NCBI GenBank assembly: GCA_963932145.1
Contig: OZ010596.1
Location: 84,086,241-84,150,240, forward strand
DNA from: Acanthosepion lycidas
Lineage: Eukaryota; Mollusca; Cephalopoda; Sepiida; Sepiidae
Direction of reading: 5' to 3'
DNA length: 64,000 nt
Part shown: positions 54,115 to 62,399 of the stretch, piece by piece
Layout of the letters: each line of letters opens with the position of its first letter
Position numbering within the stretch: position 1 is the stretch's first letter
Notes under the pieces: model-generated
What the model saw: the letters and a program-made list of their open reading frames with translations, nothing else
What the model was told of the DNA's origin: nothing
Databases searched by the model: none
Program-made: the position numbers and the translations under genes

Positions 54115-54300
54115 GCTGAGCTGAGTTCAAATTCCAGTCAGGTTCATTGCTATTACTTAACATTCAAATACCCTTGGGAAAGGTATAAATCCATCTCTTC
54201 CTCCCCAAGCTATGGGTTGAATACCAAGATAGACTGGGTCTTATAGCCTTGGTTGGCAACCAGTCTATTGCAGAAAGAAATGGCAACCTACTGTGAGAAA
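54115..54300 (+). mobile_element. SINE with Ceph-like body, head lost
   Basis: GAGTTCAAATTCCAGTCAGG, AAATACCCTTGGGAAAGGTA, AAGCTATGGGTTGAATACC, TTATAGCCTTGGTTGGCAAC, CAGTCTATTGCAGAAAGAAA. No A box is seen. It was inserted into or joined to LINE A. Confidence 0.75.
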
Positions 54301-54484
54301 ATCTTCTGTCTAGTCAGTAATGAATCAAAGAAGATATGATTGCCCAAGCGCATATCACATATAGCCTTTAACTATCTTTATGAAGTTTGTGAAAATGAGA
54401 ATTTTATTCTTCATTAAAATTATACATTCAGATAAATTACATTTTATTTATATTTCACTATTATTAAAATTCAGGAATTATTTT

Positions 54485-54690
54485 GTGTTATATATATTTT
54501 TTAAATGCCATATCCCTTCAAGATGTAAGCAATAATAGCTCTCTGCAGATTCTATTTCTTTATTAGCTGTGAACCGCAATGGATACTTGCAAAAAACAGT
54601 GGCATGTTTTCCCATTGCCATCTCCATAGTTTTGAATATAGAGTAGTAGTTCTACTAGACTGGACACCATCCTAGACTCGAGTCTATTCT
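54485..54690 (-). mobile_element. LINE D end and minus SINE tail
   Basis: 54,485-54,585 is a LINE D terminal block (minus). 54,565-54,690 matches a SINE tail on the minus strand (GTGGCATGTTTTCCCATTGC, TAGACTGGACACCATCCTAG). A similar tail is at 63,000-63,125. Confidence 0.5.
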
Positions 54691-55290
54691 GCAATTTCTA
54701 TTATTCTTCTTCTTCTATGTACTCTGTCTCTTCAGAATATTTGCTATCATGGCTCTCCACAATTTCCTGTCCTTTGTAGCTCTTAATGAATATTATATTT
54801 TTGTTATCTCTCCTAAACCTTGCACTGCTATCCATTTACTCAAGTTCGCTAGCTAGGTTATGTGTTGTTTCCTCTGTCCTTCAATCTGGTGAGTATCTGG
54901 TGAGTATCAAATTTTCCAAGCCCTCTTTACTCATTATGTGAGTGAGGAATTTCAACTTCCTCTTCCTGATGTTAAATATAAGTGTCCTTTTTATTTCCAT
55001 TTTCTCTTAATCTTTGCCGTTGCTCATATATTCAGTCCATGGTATTCCCACCATCCTTCTGTAGAACCAAATTTCTGTTTCTTCAAGTCTCTTCATTTGG
55101 GATTGTCCAGCATTCACTGTCATATAGGAGAACTGATATTACAAAACAGTTTGGTGTTGTTTTCTTTGTTTCCAGTGAAATTTTATTGTTTCTTAATACT
55201 TTGCTTTGCTTTTAAGATGCATCTTTTATTATTCCAATGTGCATTCAGATTTCAGTGTTGCCATTTTCATCCTCCATAAAAAACACTTCC
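54690..55290 (-). mobile_element. LINE D C-terminal region, longest copy
   Basis: Minus-strand frames, in order: KCILKAKQ, MKRLEETEIWFYRRMVGIPW, TEYMSN-like, IKRTLIFNIRKRKLKFLTHI, MSKEGLENLIL, then AxLSKWMD and the LWRAM-type end. This is the C-terminal region after the RT domain in RTE-type or similar LINEs (pattern ECWT...EMWFYRRML.IPWTD..SNEEVL). Several frameshifts break it. Confidence 0.75.
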
Positions 55291-55344
55291 CATATATTTA
55301 AATTGTTGTGTACTTGTGTTATATTAATCAATTATAAATACGTA

Positions 55345-55384
55345 CTATTGAATATATCAGTGTGGATAGTCTGTACTAATCCTG

Positions 55385-55421
<37 letters not shown>

Positions 55422-55465
55422 AATTACAGGATTAGTATGGACCAGCCACACTGATCAGAAAATCT
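55345..55465. repeat. Palindrome with (TA)n at its centre
   Basis: ATATCAGTGTGGATAGTC and TACTAATCCTGTAAT, then (TA)n (55,387-55,418), then the inverted copy ATTACAGGATTAGTATGG, CCACACTGATCAG. Arms are about 38 bp with a few mismatches. Confidence 0.85.
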
Positions 55466-55648
55466 TTTTTCTATAAGCTTAACAAAGTGCACAATATAAT
55501 TAAATTACAGAACATGTTTTATATATATATTATAATTATTTTAAAAAAATATGATTCCATCGCTACATAAGAGTTCTCATGTTTCAATAATACTAAAGAA
55601 TTTTGGATTATTAACCTAACAGTTCTTTCCTATTTTTCTATATATTTG

Positions 55649-55669
55649 CACACACACACACACACACAC

Positions 55670-55706
<37 letters not shown>
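55649..55706. repeat. (CA)n(TA)n microsatellite
   Basis: About 22 bp of CA followed by about 36 bp of mostly TA. Confidence 0.95.
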
Positions 55707-55709
<3 letters not shown>

Positions 55710-55749
55710 GTATTTTATCCACAGAATTATTCTGGGAATTTTATTATAT

Positions 55750-55750
55750 A

Positions 55751-55812
<62 letters not shown>
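55750..55812. repeat. (TG)n(TA)n microsatellite at LINE C 3' end
   Basis: TG then TA repeat, ending exactly where the minus-strand LINE C 3' end (TAAGGCTGAGTCCATTA) begins. Confidence 0.95.
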
Positions 55813-55814
<2 letters not shown>

Positions 55815-56554
55815 GGACTCAGCCTTATGAGGATCTGACTACTTAATTCAGTTATGAAATTTTGTGTGATAATCTTAAGTGGCACTTAAGACCCACTAGT
55901 GATTTACAAAGGAAGCTGCATATGGAGCAAGAGTGAGGATTGTGAGATGAGATCACAATTAGATTGGCTGACATTTTAGATCTTGTATCTTAGGCATCCT
56001 ACATTCCTGTAGCCCTGATCTAACTGGCTGTACATTAGGATCTTGGGTATCATGTCATTAGACATTCTCAAGACATGACCAGTCCACTGTAACTGAGACT
56101 GTATGAGAAAAGTCTCGATTCCTCCATTATTACACCTGTTAAACAGGTCTACGTTAGATGTCCTATCTTGAAGGTTAACTCCACAGATGGCATGCAGACA
56201 GCGTCTATGGAAAACATCCAGCTGGCATATATGGTACCTGTATGGAGTCCATGACTCTGAGCCATACAAAAGGATGGCAAGGACAACAGCTCTGTAAACC
56301 GAATTTTCGTATCCAGTTGAATACCCCACACCAACCTTGTCCTACTCCAAAGCAATTCTGTGGTGAGAAACAAAAACCACCAGTCTCCAAATTTCCAGAG
56401 AGACCATTGAAAGTAGAAGACAAAGCCCTGAACTATGTAAAGTCTTTCACCTATCTTGATAGCAAAGTCAACTACAGTGGAACTTTAGATGATGAAATCA
56501 TGCATCAGATTGCTAAGGCTACCAGTGCTTTTGGCAAACTTTGTCATCGCTTGT

Positions 56555-56556
<2 letters not shown>
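55813..56556 (-). mobile_element. LINE C 3' half with inverted 5' part (twin-priming type)
   Basis: The minus part (55,813-56,335) encodes LVWGIQLDTKIRF, YRAVVLAILLYGSESWTPYR, LDVFHRRCLHAICGVNLQD, QLQWTGHVLRMSND and KILMYSQLDQGYRNVG, the post-RT region of a LINE. The plus part (56,340-56,556) encodes the sequence that should come immediately before it: LKVEDKALNYVKSFTYLDSK, GTLDDEIMHQIAKATSAFGK, LCHRLW. So the 5' segment is flipped with almost no loss at the junction, the signature of twin priming during target-primed reverse transcription. Both parts have stops or frameshifts. Confidence 0.8.

Positions 56557-56591
<35 letters not shown>
56557..56591. repeat. (TA)n microsatellite
   Basis: About 35 bp of TA between the LINE C inversion and the mariner TIR. 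Confidence 0.95.
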
Positions 56592-56593
<2 letters not shown>

Positions 56594-57442
56594 TTGTGAT
56601 GAATAAATTGCCCTCTTAATTATGCAAAAATGAAAATAATCCGATATCTCATTTTAACAGATATTTTTGTGTAATCATGGTAAATATATCTTAAAATACT
56701 AAAGAGTAAATTTATTCAATAAAATCACTATTGGTTTCAACTATGGCCTGCAGACGACTTTAGAATCTTCTGCAATTCTACTGGACGGTCTCCTTGTTTA
56801 AGTTGCTGGCTGCTGCCATAATCCTTGCCTTCAGTTCATCTTTGGTGTTACAAGGAGTTTTGTTGATCTCTCGATCAACTGTGCCACACACACAATAATC
56901 AAGGAGATTACAGTTTTGGGAGTTAGGTGGCCTGATGTAAGGGGTGATGTGATTATAGAAATTGTCTGACGGCTATGACTAGGTTCTCCTGCTTGTGTGG
57001 CATGGTGCAGAGTCCTGTTGCCAGACATAGGGTCTTGCAGCAGACACTCTCTTGACCCATGTCAACACTACCTCCTCAAAGCACTTGATGTAGGTCTCAG
57101 TGTTGAGTCTGAGGCACTGTGGGAAGATGAATGGAAGTATAACGTCACCATCACCAGTGATCCCTCCAAACCCCTTTGTAATCACCATTAGACTCATCCA
57201 GCCTTATTCCAAATCCTCTGCACTGTCCTCAGATTGACACCCAAACACTCTGAAATGTTCATACTGGAGCTTTTGACATGAATGCCATTTCCAAATTTCT
57301 GGTGGAATGAATTGCAATATAGTACTCTTTTTCTCACTGACATTGCCCAATTGACCCTACTATACTGTGAGGTTAACAAAATCAAAAACGTGCGAAATTA
57401 AAAAATATTATATAAAATAGCAACAATTTACTCATCGCACCC
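56592..57442 (-). mobile_element. Internally deleted mariner with TIRs
   Basis: The TIRs 56,592-56,610 and 57,424-57,442 match at 16 of 19 positions (TGATGARTAAATTG core). The left TIR starts in TA-repeat DNA, a natural mariner target. The minus strand encodes the N-terminal helix-turn-helix end (MNISECLGVNLRTVQRIWNK, about 57,200-57,270). It then passes directly to GFGGITGDGDVILPFIF, LRLNTETYIKCFEEVV, ARPYVWQQDSAPCHTSRRT (second catalytic Asp), and remnants of the NLLDYCVCG block. The first catalytic Asp region, roughly 100-150 residues, is missing. Length is about 850 bp against ~1.3 kb for the family. It cannot transpose itself, but the TIRs look usable in trans. Confidence 0.85.
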
Positions 57443-57444
57443 AC

Positions 57445-57480
57445 TGTGTGTGTGTGTGTGTATGCGCGTGCATGTGCGCA
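57445..57480. repeat. (TG)n microsatellite, imperfect
   Basis: GTGTGTGTGTGTGTGTGT followed by interrupted TGCGCGTGCATGTGCGCA. Confidence 0.9.
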
Positions 57481-57940
57481 TATGTGTATAAAATAGGATA
57501 TAGAATGCTGACAAAGTTTTGAAGAAATATGACAAATGGAAAACTGTCTCATTGAGTCAAGAATTTCACCTTTCCAAGCTTCATCAGATCCAAAAACGAA
57601 ATGTGTGTGTTCTCAAATTAAGTACTACTGATTTATTATCTAAGCATACACACAAATACACACAAACACATTTCTTTCTTTCTTTCGTTTTTAGATCTAC
57701 TGAAGCGTAGAAAGACAAAACGCATAATCAAATCTACTGAGTTTGAATGAAACTGTTTTATTATTAATAATAAACTGGTAAACCATATGGAATTTCCACT
57801 AGAATATAGATTCAAGGAGAGCTTTGTTTTTTTTTCGTTTTTTTTTTTGGTGTAAAGGTCTGTTGAATGAGGCTAACTATTGTAGCCTCATGAAATTATT
57901 ACCTATGGAATTTTAAGTGATATTCATTAATTAATTAATA

Positions 57941-57945
<5 letters not shown>

Positions 57946-57976
<31 letters not shown>
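57946..57976. repeat. (TA)n microsatellite
   Basis: TA run forming the left border of the inverted Penelope-like pair. Confidence 0.9.
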
Positions 57977-57978
<2 letters not shown>

Positions 57979-58225
57979 ATGAAGAAAAATATACGGAAAA
58001 AACAAACAAAAATCATAAACCATCTTCAGGACATATTCATTAAATATAATTAACATTATCAATTCAACATGACAAAGATAATGTTAATTATATTTTATGA
58101 ATATGCCCTGAAGATAGTTTATTAGACCGAAACGTCCGACGTTGACATTATATTAACATTAAAACAGCATAATTGCATATAAGGATTTTTGTTTGTTTTT
58201 TCCGTATATTTTTATTCATACTGTC
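57975..58225. mobile_element. Inverted pair of Penelope-like terminal repeats
   Basis: The left part (57,976-58,072) and right part (58,075-58,225) share, as reverse complements, AAATATACGGAAAAAACAAA, CAGGACATATTCATTAAATA and TAATTAACATTATC. The right part is longer and holds the hammerhead candidate. (TA)n tracts border both sides. Inverted and truncated terminal repeats are known for Penelope-like elements. The coding part is absent. Confidence 0.6.
58095..58150 (+). ncRNA. Hammerhead ribozyme candidate
   Basis: CTGAAGA (58,108-58,114) fits CUGANGA. GTTT/AGAC pairing around ATT gives a weak stem II. GAA is followed by a stem III of ACGT, loop CCG, ACGT (58,132-58,142), then T as the unpaired residue before the expected cleavage point and GAC. 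Flanking TATGC and GACAT can form part of stem I with one mismatch. The whole order fits a minimal type I hammerhead of the kind known from Penelope-like elements. Activity is not shown. Confidence 0.5.
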
Positions 58226-58256
58226 GGATCTATATCCATATATTTGCTTACATATA

Positions 58257-58261
<5 letters not shown>

Positions 58262-58330
<69 letters not shown>
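58262..58330. repeat. (TA)n(GA)n microsatellite
   Basis: About 37 bp of TA then about 32 bp of GA, to the right of the Penelope-like pair. Confidence 0.95.
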
Positions 58331-58333
<3 letters not shown>

Positions 58334-58689
58334 TTTTTATATATATCTTGAAGAAGGGACTGTTTTGTAACTGCTTGATTTGTTACAGTATGTTCATAAA
58401 ATGCATTTATCATTTATTATACACAAAAGTTAGTACAATCTGATGTAACCAAAATGAATAGACATTACAAATTTGTGCAAATAACTGACAAGTAAGGTAA
58501 CTATTAAATGCTAATTATAATTAGTATTTCTGAGTTATCTCCCTTGAAAGATTTGTCATTACCAGATAGATTGACTAAAACACAAACGCTGATCAGACTG
58601 TTAAGATGCAAATTTTCGATTTTCTTTCACCTTCTATATTTTAGGGAATCCTTAATTCTATATACATTTCACTTGATTTAGTGTGCAGG

Positions 58690-58880
58690 AAGAGTGTGGT
58701 AGAAAACAGTCTAAGAGAAGAAAAACACTACAAACCATAGAAAAGGCAACAAGAGAAAAAAAAACACTCAATTACCTTTGATGAGAAGACATAATAATTC
58801 ACAGATAATTTTTAAAAAAAGCGAATTTGTGGAGAGCGATGATGTCCTCAATGACATGGCATTTTTTAATAAAAAAAAAA
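58690..58880 (+). mobile_element. LINE D 3' end
   Basis: GCGAATTTGTGGAGAGCGAT, GATGTCCTCAATGACATGGC and an A-rich tail match the terminal block and 3' end of LINE D. The upstream part is strongly decayed. Confidence 0.55.
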
Positions 58881-59184
58881 GAAGCCCTTGAAATTTTTTC
58901 TTTAGTTCAGTACAAACACAGATCCCATAATATTATGATTCAGTACAAAATCATATAGATTTTATTAGCCATTATTTAAATTAGCATATTTTACAACCTC
59001 CTTAATTCTATACATTTTACAACAATGCACCATTTCAGATACTTTGAGCTTATGAACAAAATCAAACAATCAACATGATATAAATTCACATACAAGTATA
59101 CCTTACACCAGTTACTAGTTAAAATTTTCACTGCATAATCTTTGATCTTTTAACCTATTAATTAATATTCACAACTGAATTAAT

Positions 59185-59440
59185 TACATTTTGAAATATA
59201 AGTATTTATTATTTACACTCTTTATATTCAGACTATTGTCCTCATCTTTGGTATTATCACAATGTTTTGGCCATTGTGCTCTCTGACCTTCCCCAGATAT
59301 ATATTGATCTGGGTAATCTACAGGGAATTCTGAACTGAACCATTTATTTAATCTCCAGGAGTAGACTGTTTTCATTCCACTACTCATGTCTAGAGACATC
59401 ATTTAGTTCTTATTTTATTTAGTACTGTTCAGTTACGGCA
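59185..59440 (-). repeat. Module M, most complete copy
   Basis: The minus strand runs AGTACTAAATAAAATAAG, GACATGAGTAGTGGAATG, AAAACAGTCTACTCCTGG, AGATTAAATAAATGGTTCAG, GATTACCCAGATCAATAT, ATCTGGGGAAGGTCAGAG, CAATGGCCAAAACATTGTGA, AAAGATGAGGACAATAGTCT. It sets the module length at about 255 bp. A 72-codon frame (MSLDMSSGMKTVYSWRLNKW) runs through it and parallels frames in other copies. Confidence 0.7.
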
Positions 59441-59444
59441 TGTA

Positions 59445-60385
59445 CACACTACCCAACCCTATCACTAGTTTCAGACATCATTTCTAAATTAGATCCCCAC
59501 AAGACAAGTGGATGTGCTCCAGAGATGGCTCCTATTCCATCCAAATTTTACAACAATTGTCTCATTGCTTTCTGCTTTCCACCTTCTTGGAATGCCTCCT
59601 CTACAGTTCCTGCTTTTAAGAAATCTGGAGAACTGTCTGATTCCTCAAATTATCACCCTCTTAGTTTCTTGCCACTTTTTGGCAAAGTACTTGAGACTCT
59701 GATCAATGCTGAAATGATTAAGTATCTTACTTCACATGACCTCCTTTTGGACAAACAATATGGCTTCCGTTTCACCAGGTCTACCACCAGTATATTAACA
59801 GCCATCACTGAATTTGTCTATTAAGATTTAGATAAGAATGGTGATGCTCAGGCTGTAGCTCTAAATATCTTGAAGGTGTTTAACATGGTTTGGCATGTTA
59901 GCCTTCTATGCACGTTCCAGGGCTATGGTGTCACAGGACGAATATTTGATCTAATCCAATCATTCATAACAAATCGTGAAATGAAGGGTCACTTCTTGAT
60001 GAATGCAGGAGTCTCCCAGTGCTCTATTATGGGACTTACACTGTTTCAAATCTTCATCAATGAACGTTCCTGATGTCATCAGTTTCCAACTAGGTATTTA
60101 TGCAGATGACACCACCATTTACTGCTTCTCAGTAATCTGACAAATCTGACAAAGTAAACCTGGTAACTGCTCTTGAAAAGGACATTCAATCTCTGGTGAA
60201 CTGGGGCAAGAAATGGTTTGTATATTTTAATGCCTCCAAACCAAAACTTGCTTTCATTTAATCACCATAGAGAATCTTTTCTGCCTGCCATCAGCATTAC
60301 TAATTCTAAACTCCAGGAGAGCAATACACTATATCTTTTTGGCCTCACATTTTCCACTGACATGATATTGTGATAATAGATGCTC
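59445..60385 (+). mobile_element. LINE A reverse-transcriptase fragment
   Basis: In order: DIISKLDPHKTSGCAPEMAP, VPAFKKSGELSDSSNYHPLS, LPLFGKVLETLINAEMIKYL, DKQYGFRFTRSTTSILTAIT, AVALNILKVFNMVWH (block A with the catalytic Asp replaced by Asn), GYGVTGRIFDLIQSF, MNAGVSQCSIMGLTLF (normally PQGSILGP), LGIYADDTTIYCF (YADD at 60,099-60,110) and VNWGKKWFVYFNASKPKL. It covers most of the RT palm and part of the thumb. At least two frameshifts and the block A change show it is inactive. It abuts module M. Confidence 0.85.
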
Positions 60386-60429
60386 AGCTAATACCCTAAT
60401 TATTTCATATTCAATATAAAACAAGACTT

Positions 60430-60900
60430 GTAAAACATTTCAAAATAGAAGAGTGAACAATTCTAACAAACCCAATGAATCAAAATATATTAATCTAACT
60501 ACCAACTCTATCAGAACTACAATGGAAAATAATTTATCTAAGCTTAGCAACAAATTTGTTATAACTTCTTCTAAAACAGTAAAAGATTTAATACAAAACA
60601 AAATAATTATAAGCTTAAATGAGCAGAAATTTACTCTATCACCATTAATAATTGCCACAAAGAAAACAGGAGAAACCATGAGGAATTTAAATAAAATGAA
60701 CACAAAAGGAATCTTTTTCAAAACAACACACTCAATGCATTAGTTGATCACTGTAATGAGCCTAAACATGATTTCAATTTAAAAAATGTTACTCTAATTA
60801 AAAGAGAAAAGTTTACAAAGATGAAAACATATAGAAAGTGCTTAGATCACAAGATTATCCACAATAAATTTGTGCCCAGTTTCTTACATTTCACCATTTT
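60430..60900 (+). mobile_element. Penelope-like C-terminal (GIY-YIG-type) fragment
   Basis: A frame near 60,737-60,890 reads ALVDHCNEPKHDFNLKNVTL, REKFTKMKTYRKCLD. The spaced H...H.F and the following basic block resemble the GIY-YIG endonuclease end of Penelope-like elements. The preceding 96-codon frame (60,453-60,743) ends in TKKTGETMRNLNKM, which may be the YIGETSR-type block. It is broken. A host origin cannot be excluded but seems less likely. Confidence 0.4.
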
Positions 60901-61877
60901 TGGCAGAGTACATCTCACTCACTCATTCACCAGAAGAATAAGTTCAACATTTCCTTCATTATTTACGGAGACTCTTAGATTCCTTGAAATTTTCTCTACA
61001 CAAAAGATGTTCTCAATAGAATAAATATTTCTATCTTGTTTTGTTTCAGTCTTTTGTTTATCTTATTTTTTAGCACTTAGTTTTTGTTCAATATACAATC
61101 CCTAACCTAGTAATAACAGTTTGATGACCACAAGGTTAGTCATAAGTTTCTTTACTTTGTGTTAACATTACAACCTTTTCAAATAAAATAAAATTTATGT
61201 TTTTCCATTGAAATACTGATTTTTTGGAAGAAGTTTGGTGGGGTTTAAAAAAATTTTCAGCACCTCCTCTCAATTATGAAGAATTTGTCTGCTTCATGTA
61301 GAACTGTCAAATTTGGTATGCATGCTTTTTGAGAATTTTTTATATAACAAAAACATTTGTTATTAAGGAAAAGAGTGGGGACTATCTTATGTCTGTCATA
61401 CAGAATTATCTTTCATAGTGTTGTGGTAAACCCTCTTACAGTATAATGAACTCTTTCTCCTCTCGTAAATACAAACTGCAAGAGTTGGATGAGTGCAGAG
61501 TGTGAAGTGGAGTGGAGTAGTAGACGCAGTGCTAATCTACTTATTACTAACACTATTGTTTTGTATATATCTGCAATATACTTTTTCAACTGACCTTCGT
61601 CTTCCATGTCCTTCTTTCTGCCTCCTAAACAGGCCACAACATATAGTAACAATTACTATTTGTAACCATTCAGTGTAATCCAATAATTCTTCCTTTATTA
61701 TTAATATCTGAACAAGAAAATATTTATGTGCTTTGAAAAACAATTTCATGGAGCAATTTTCCACACAAAATGTATTTTCTATTTTTCCAATTGATGAAAA
61801 TAATTTTAATTAAGCGGTCAAGGCTATTCACAGCCTCCTTTTATTCATGTCTGTGAACTGCCCTGTTTTGGGGAAAG

Positions 61878-61881
<4 letters not shown>
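60901..61881. other. No recognised feature
   Basis: Mixed AT-rich sequence. Overlapping frames at 61,413-61,764 lie on both strands and show no domain. Confidence 0.4.

Positions 61882-61917
<36 letters not shown>
61882..61917. repeat. (TA)n microsatellite
   Basis: About 36 bp of TA. A SINE-tail-like GTCTGTGAACTGCCCTG lies just before it. Confidence 0.95.
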
Positions 61918-61921
<4 letters not shown>

Positions 61922-62119
61922 CTTTATTTTGCAATCAACACCATCACTTGACAAGACACCAGAAGTGTTGAAACAAAATGGTTATTTTTGTAGTGATGTT
62001 ATAACATGCTTATGTTGTTATTTTTGAATGAATATTATTTGCTCTTCTTTGTATTGAGCACTTTTTTAAAAATAGTGGTTTTGGTTAACGGAATTTTATT
62101 CCATCTATACTAACCCTGT

Positions 62120-62122
<3 letters not shown>

Positions 62123-62156
<34 letters not shown>
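62123..62156. repeat. (TA)n microsatellite
   Basis: About 34 bp of TA. The 86-codon minus frame that reads into it (MGKGRDLKNGKSQEF...) has no domain I recognise. Confidence 0.95.
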
Positions 62157-62161
<5 letters not shown>

Positions 62162-62399
62162 CAATTTAAAAGGTTCAGTCATGAATGTTGCTGCTAAAGC
62201 AAAAGCCATAACAAAAAAAGGTGAGTAATGATCCATCCTGTCTGCTTTTAAGACAACACTGCTCACAACACTGTCAGCATCACCACCAGTGATTTCTGTC
62301 AACCAACCCAACAGATGTATGAACTCCTGGCTCTTTCCATTCTTCAGGTCTCTCCCCTTGCCCACAAAGAGACAATCTACCTTGTTTCCACTATATTGG

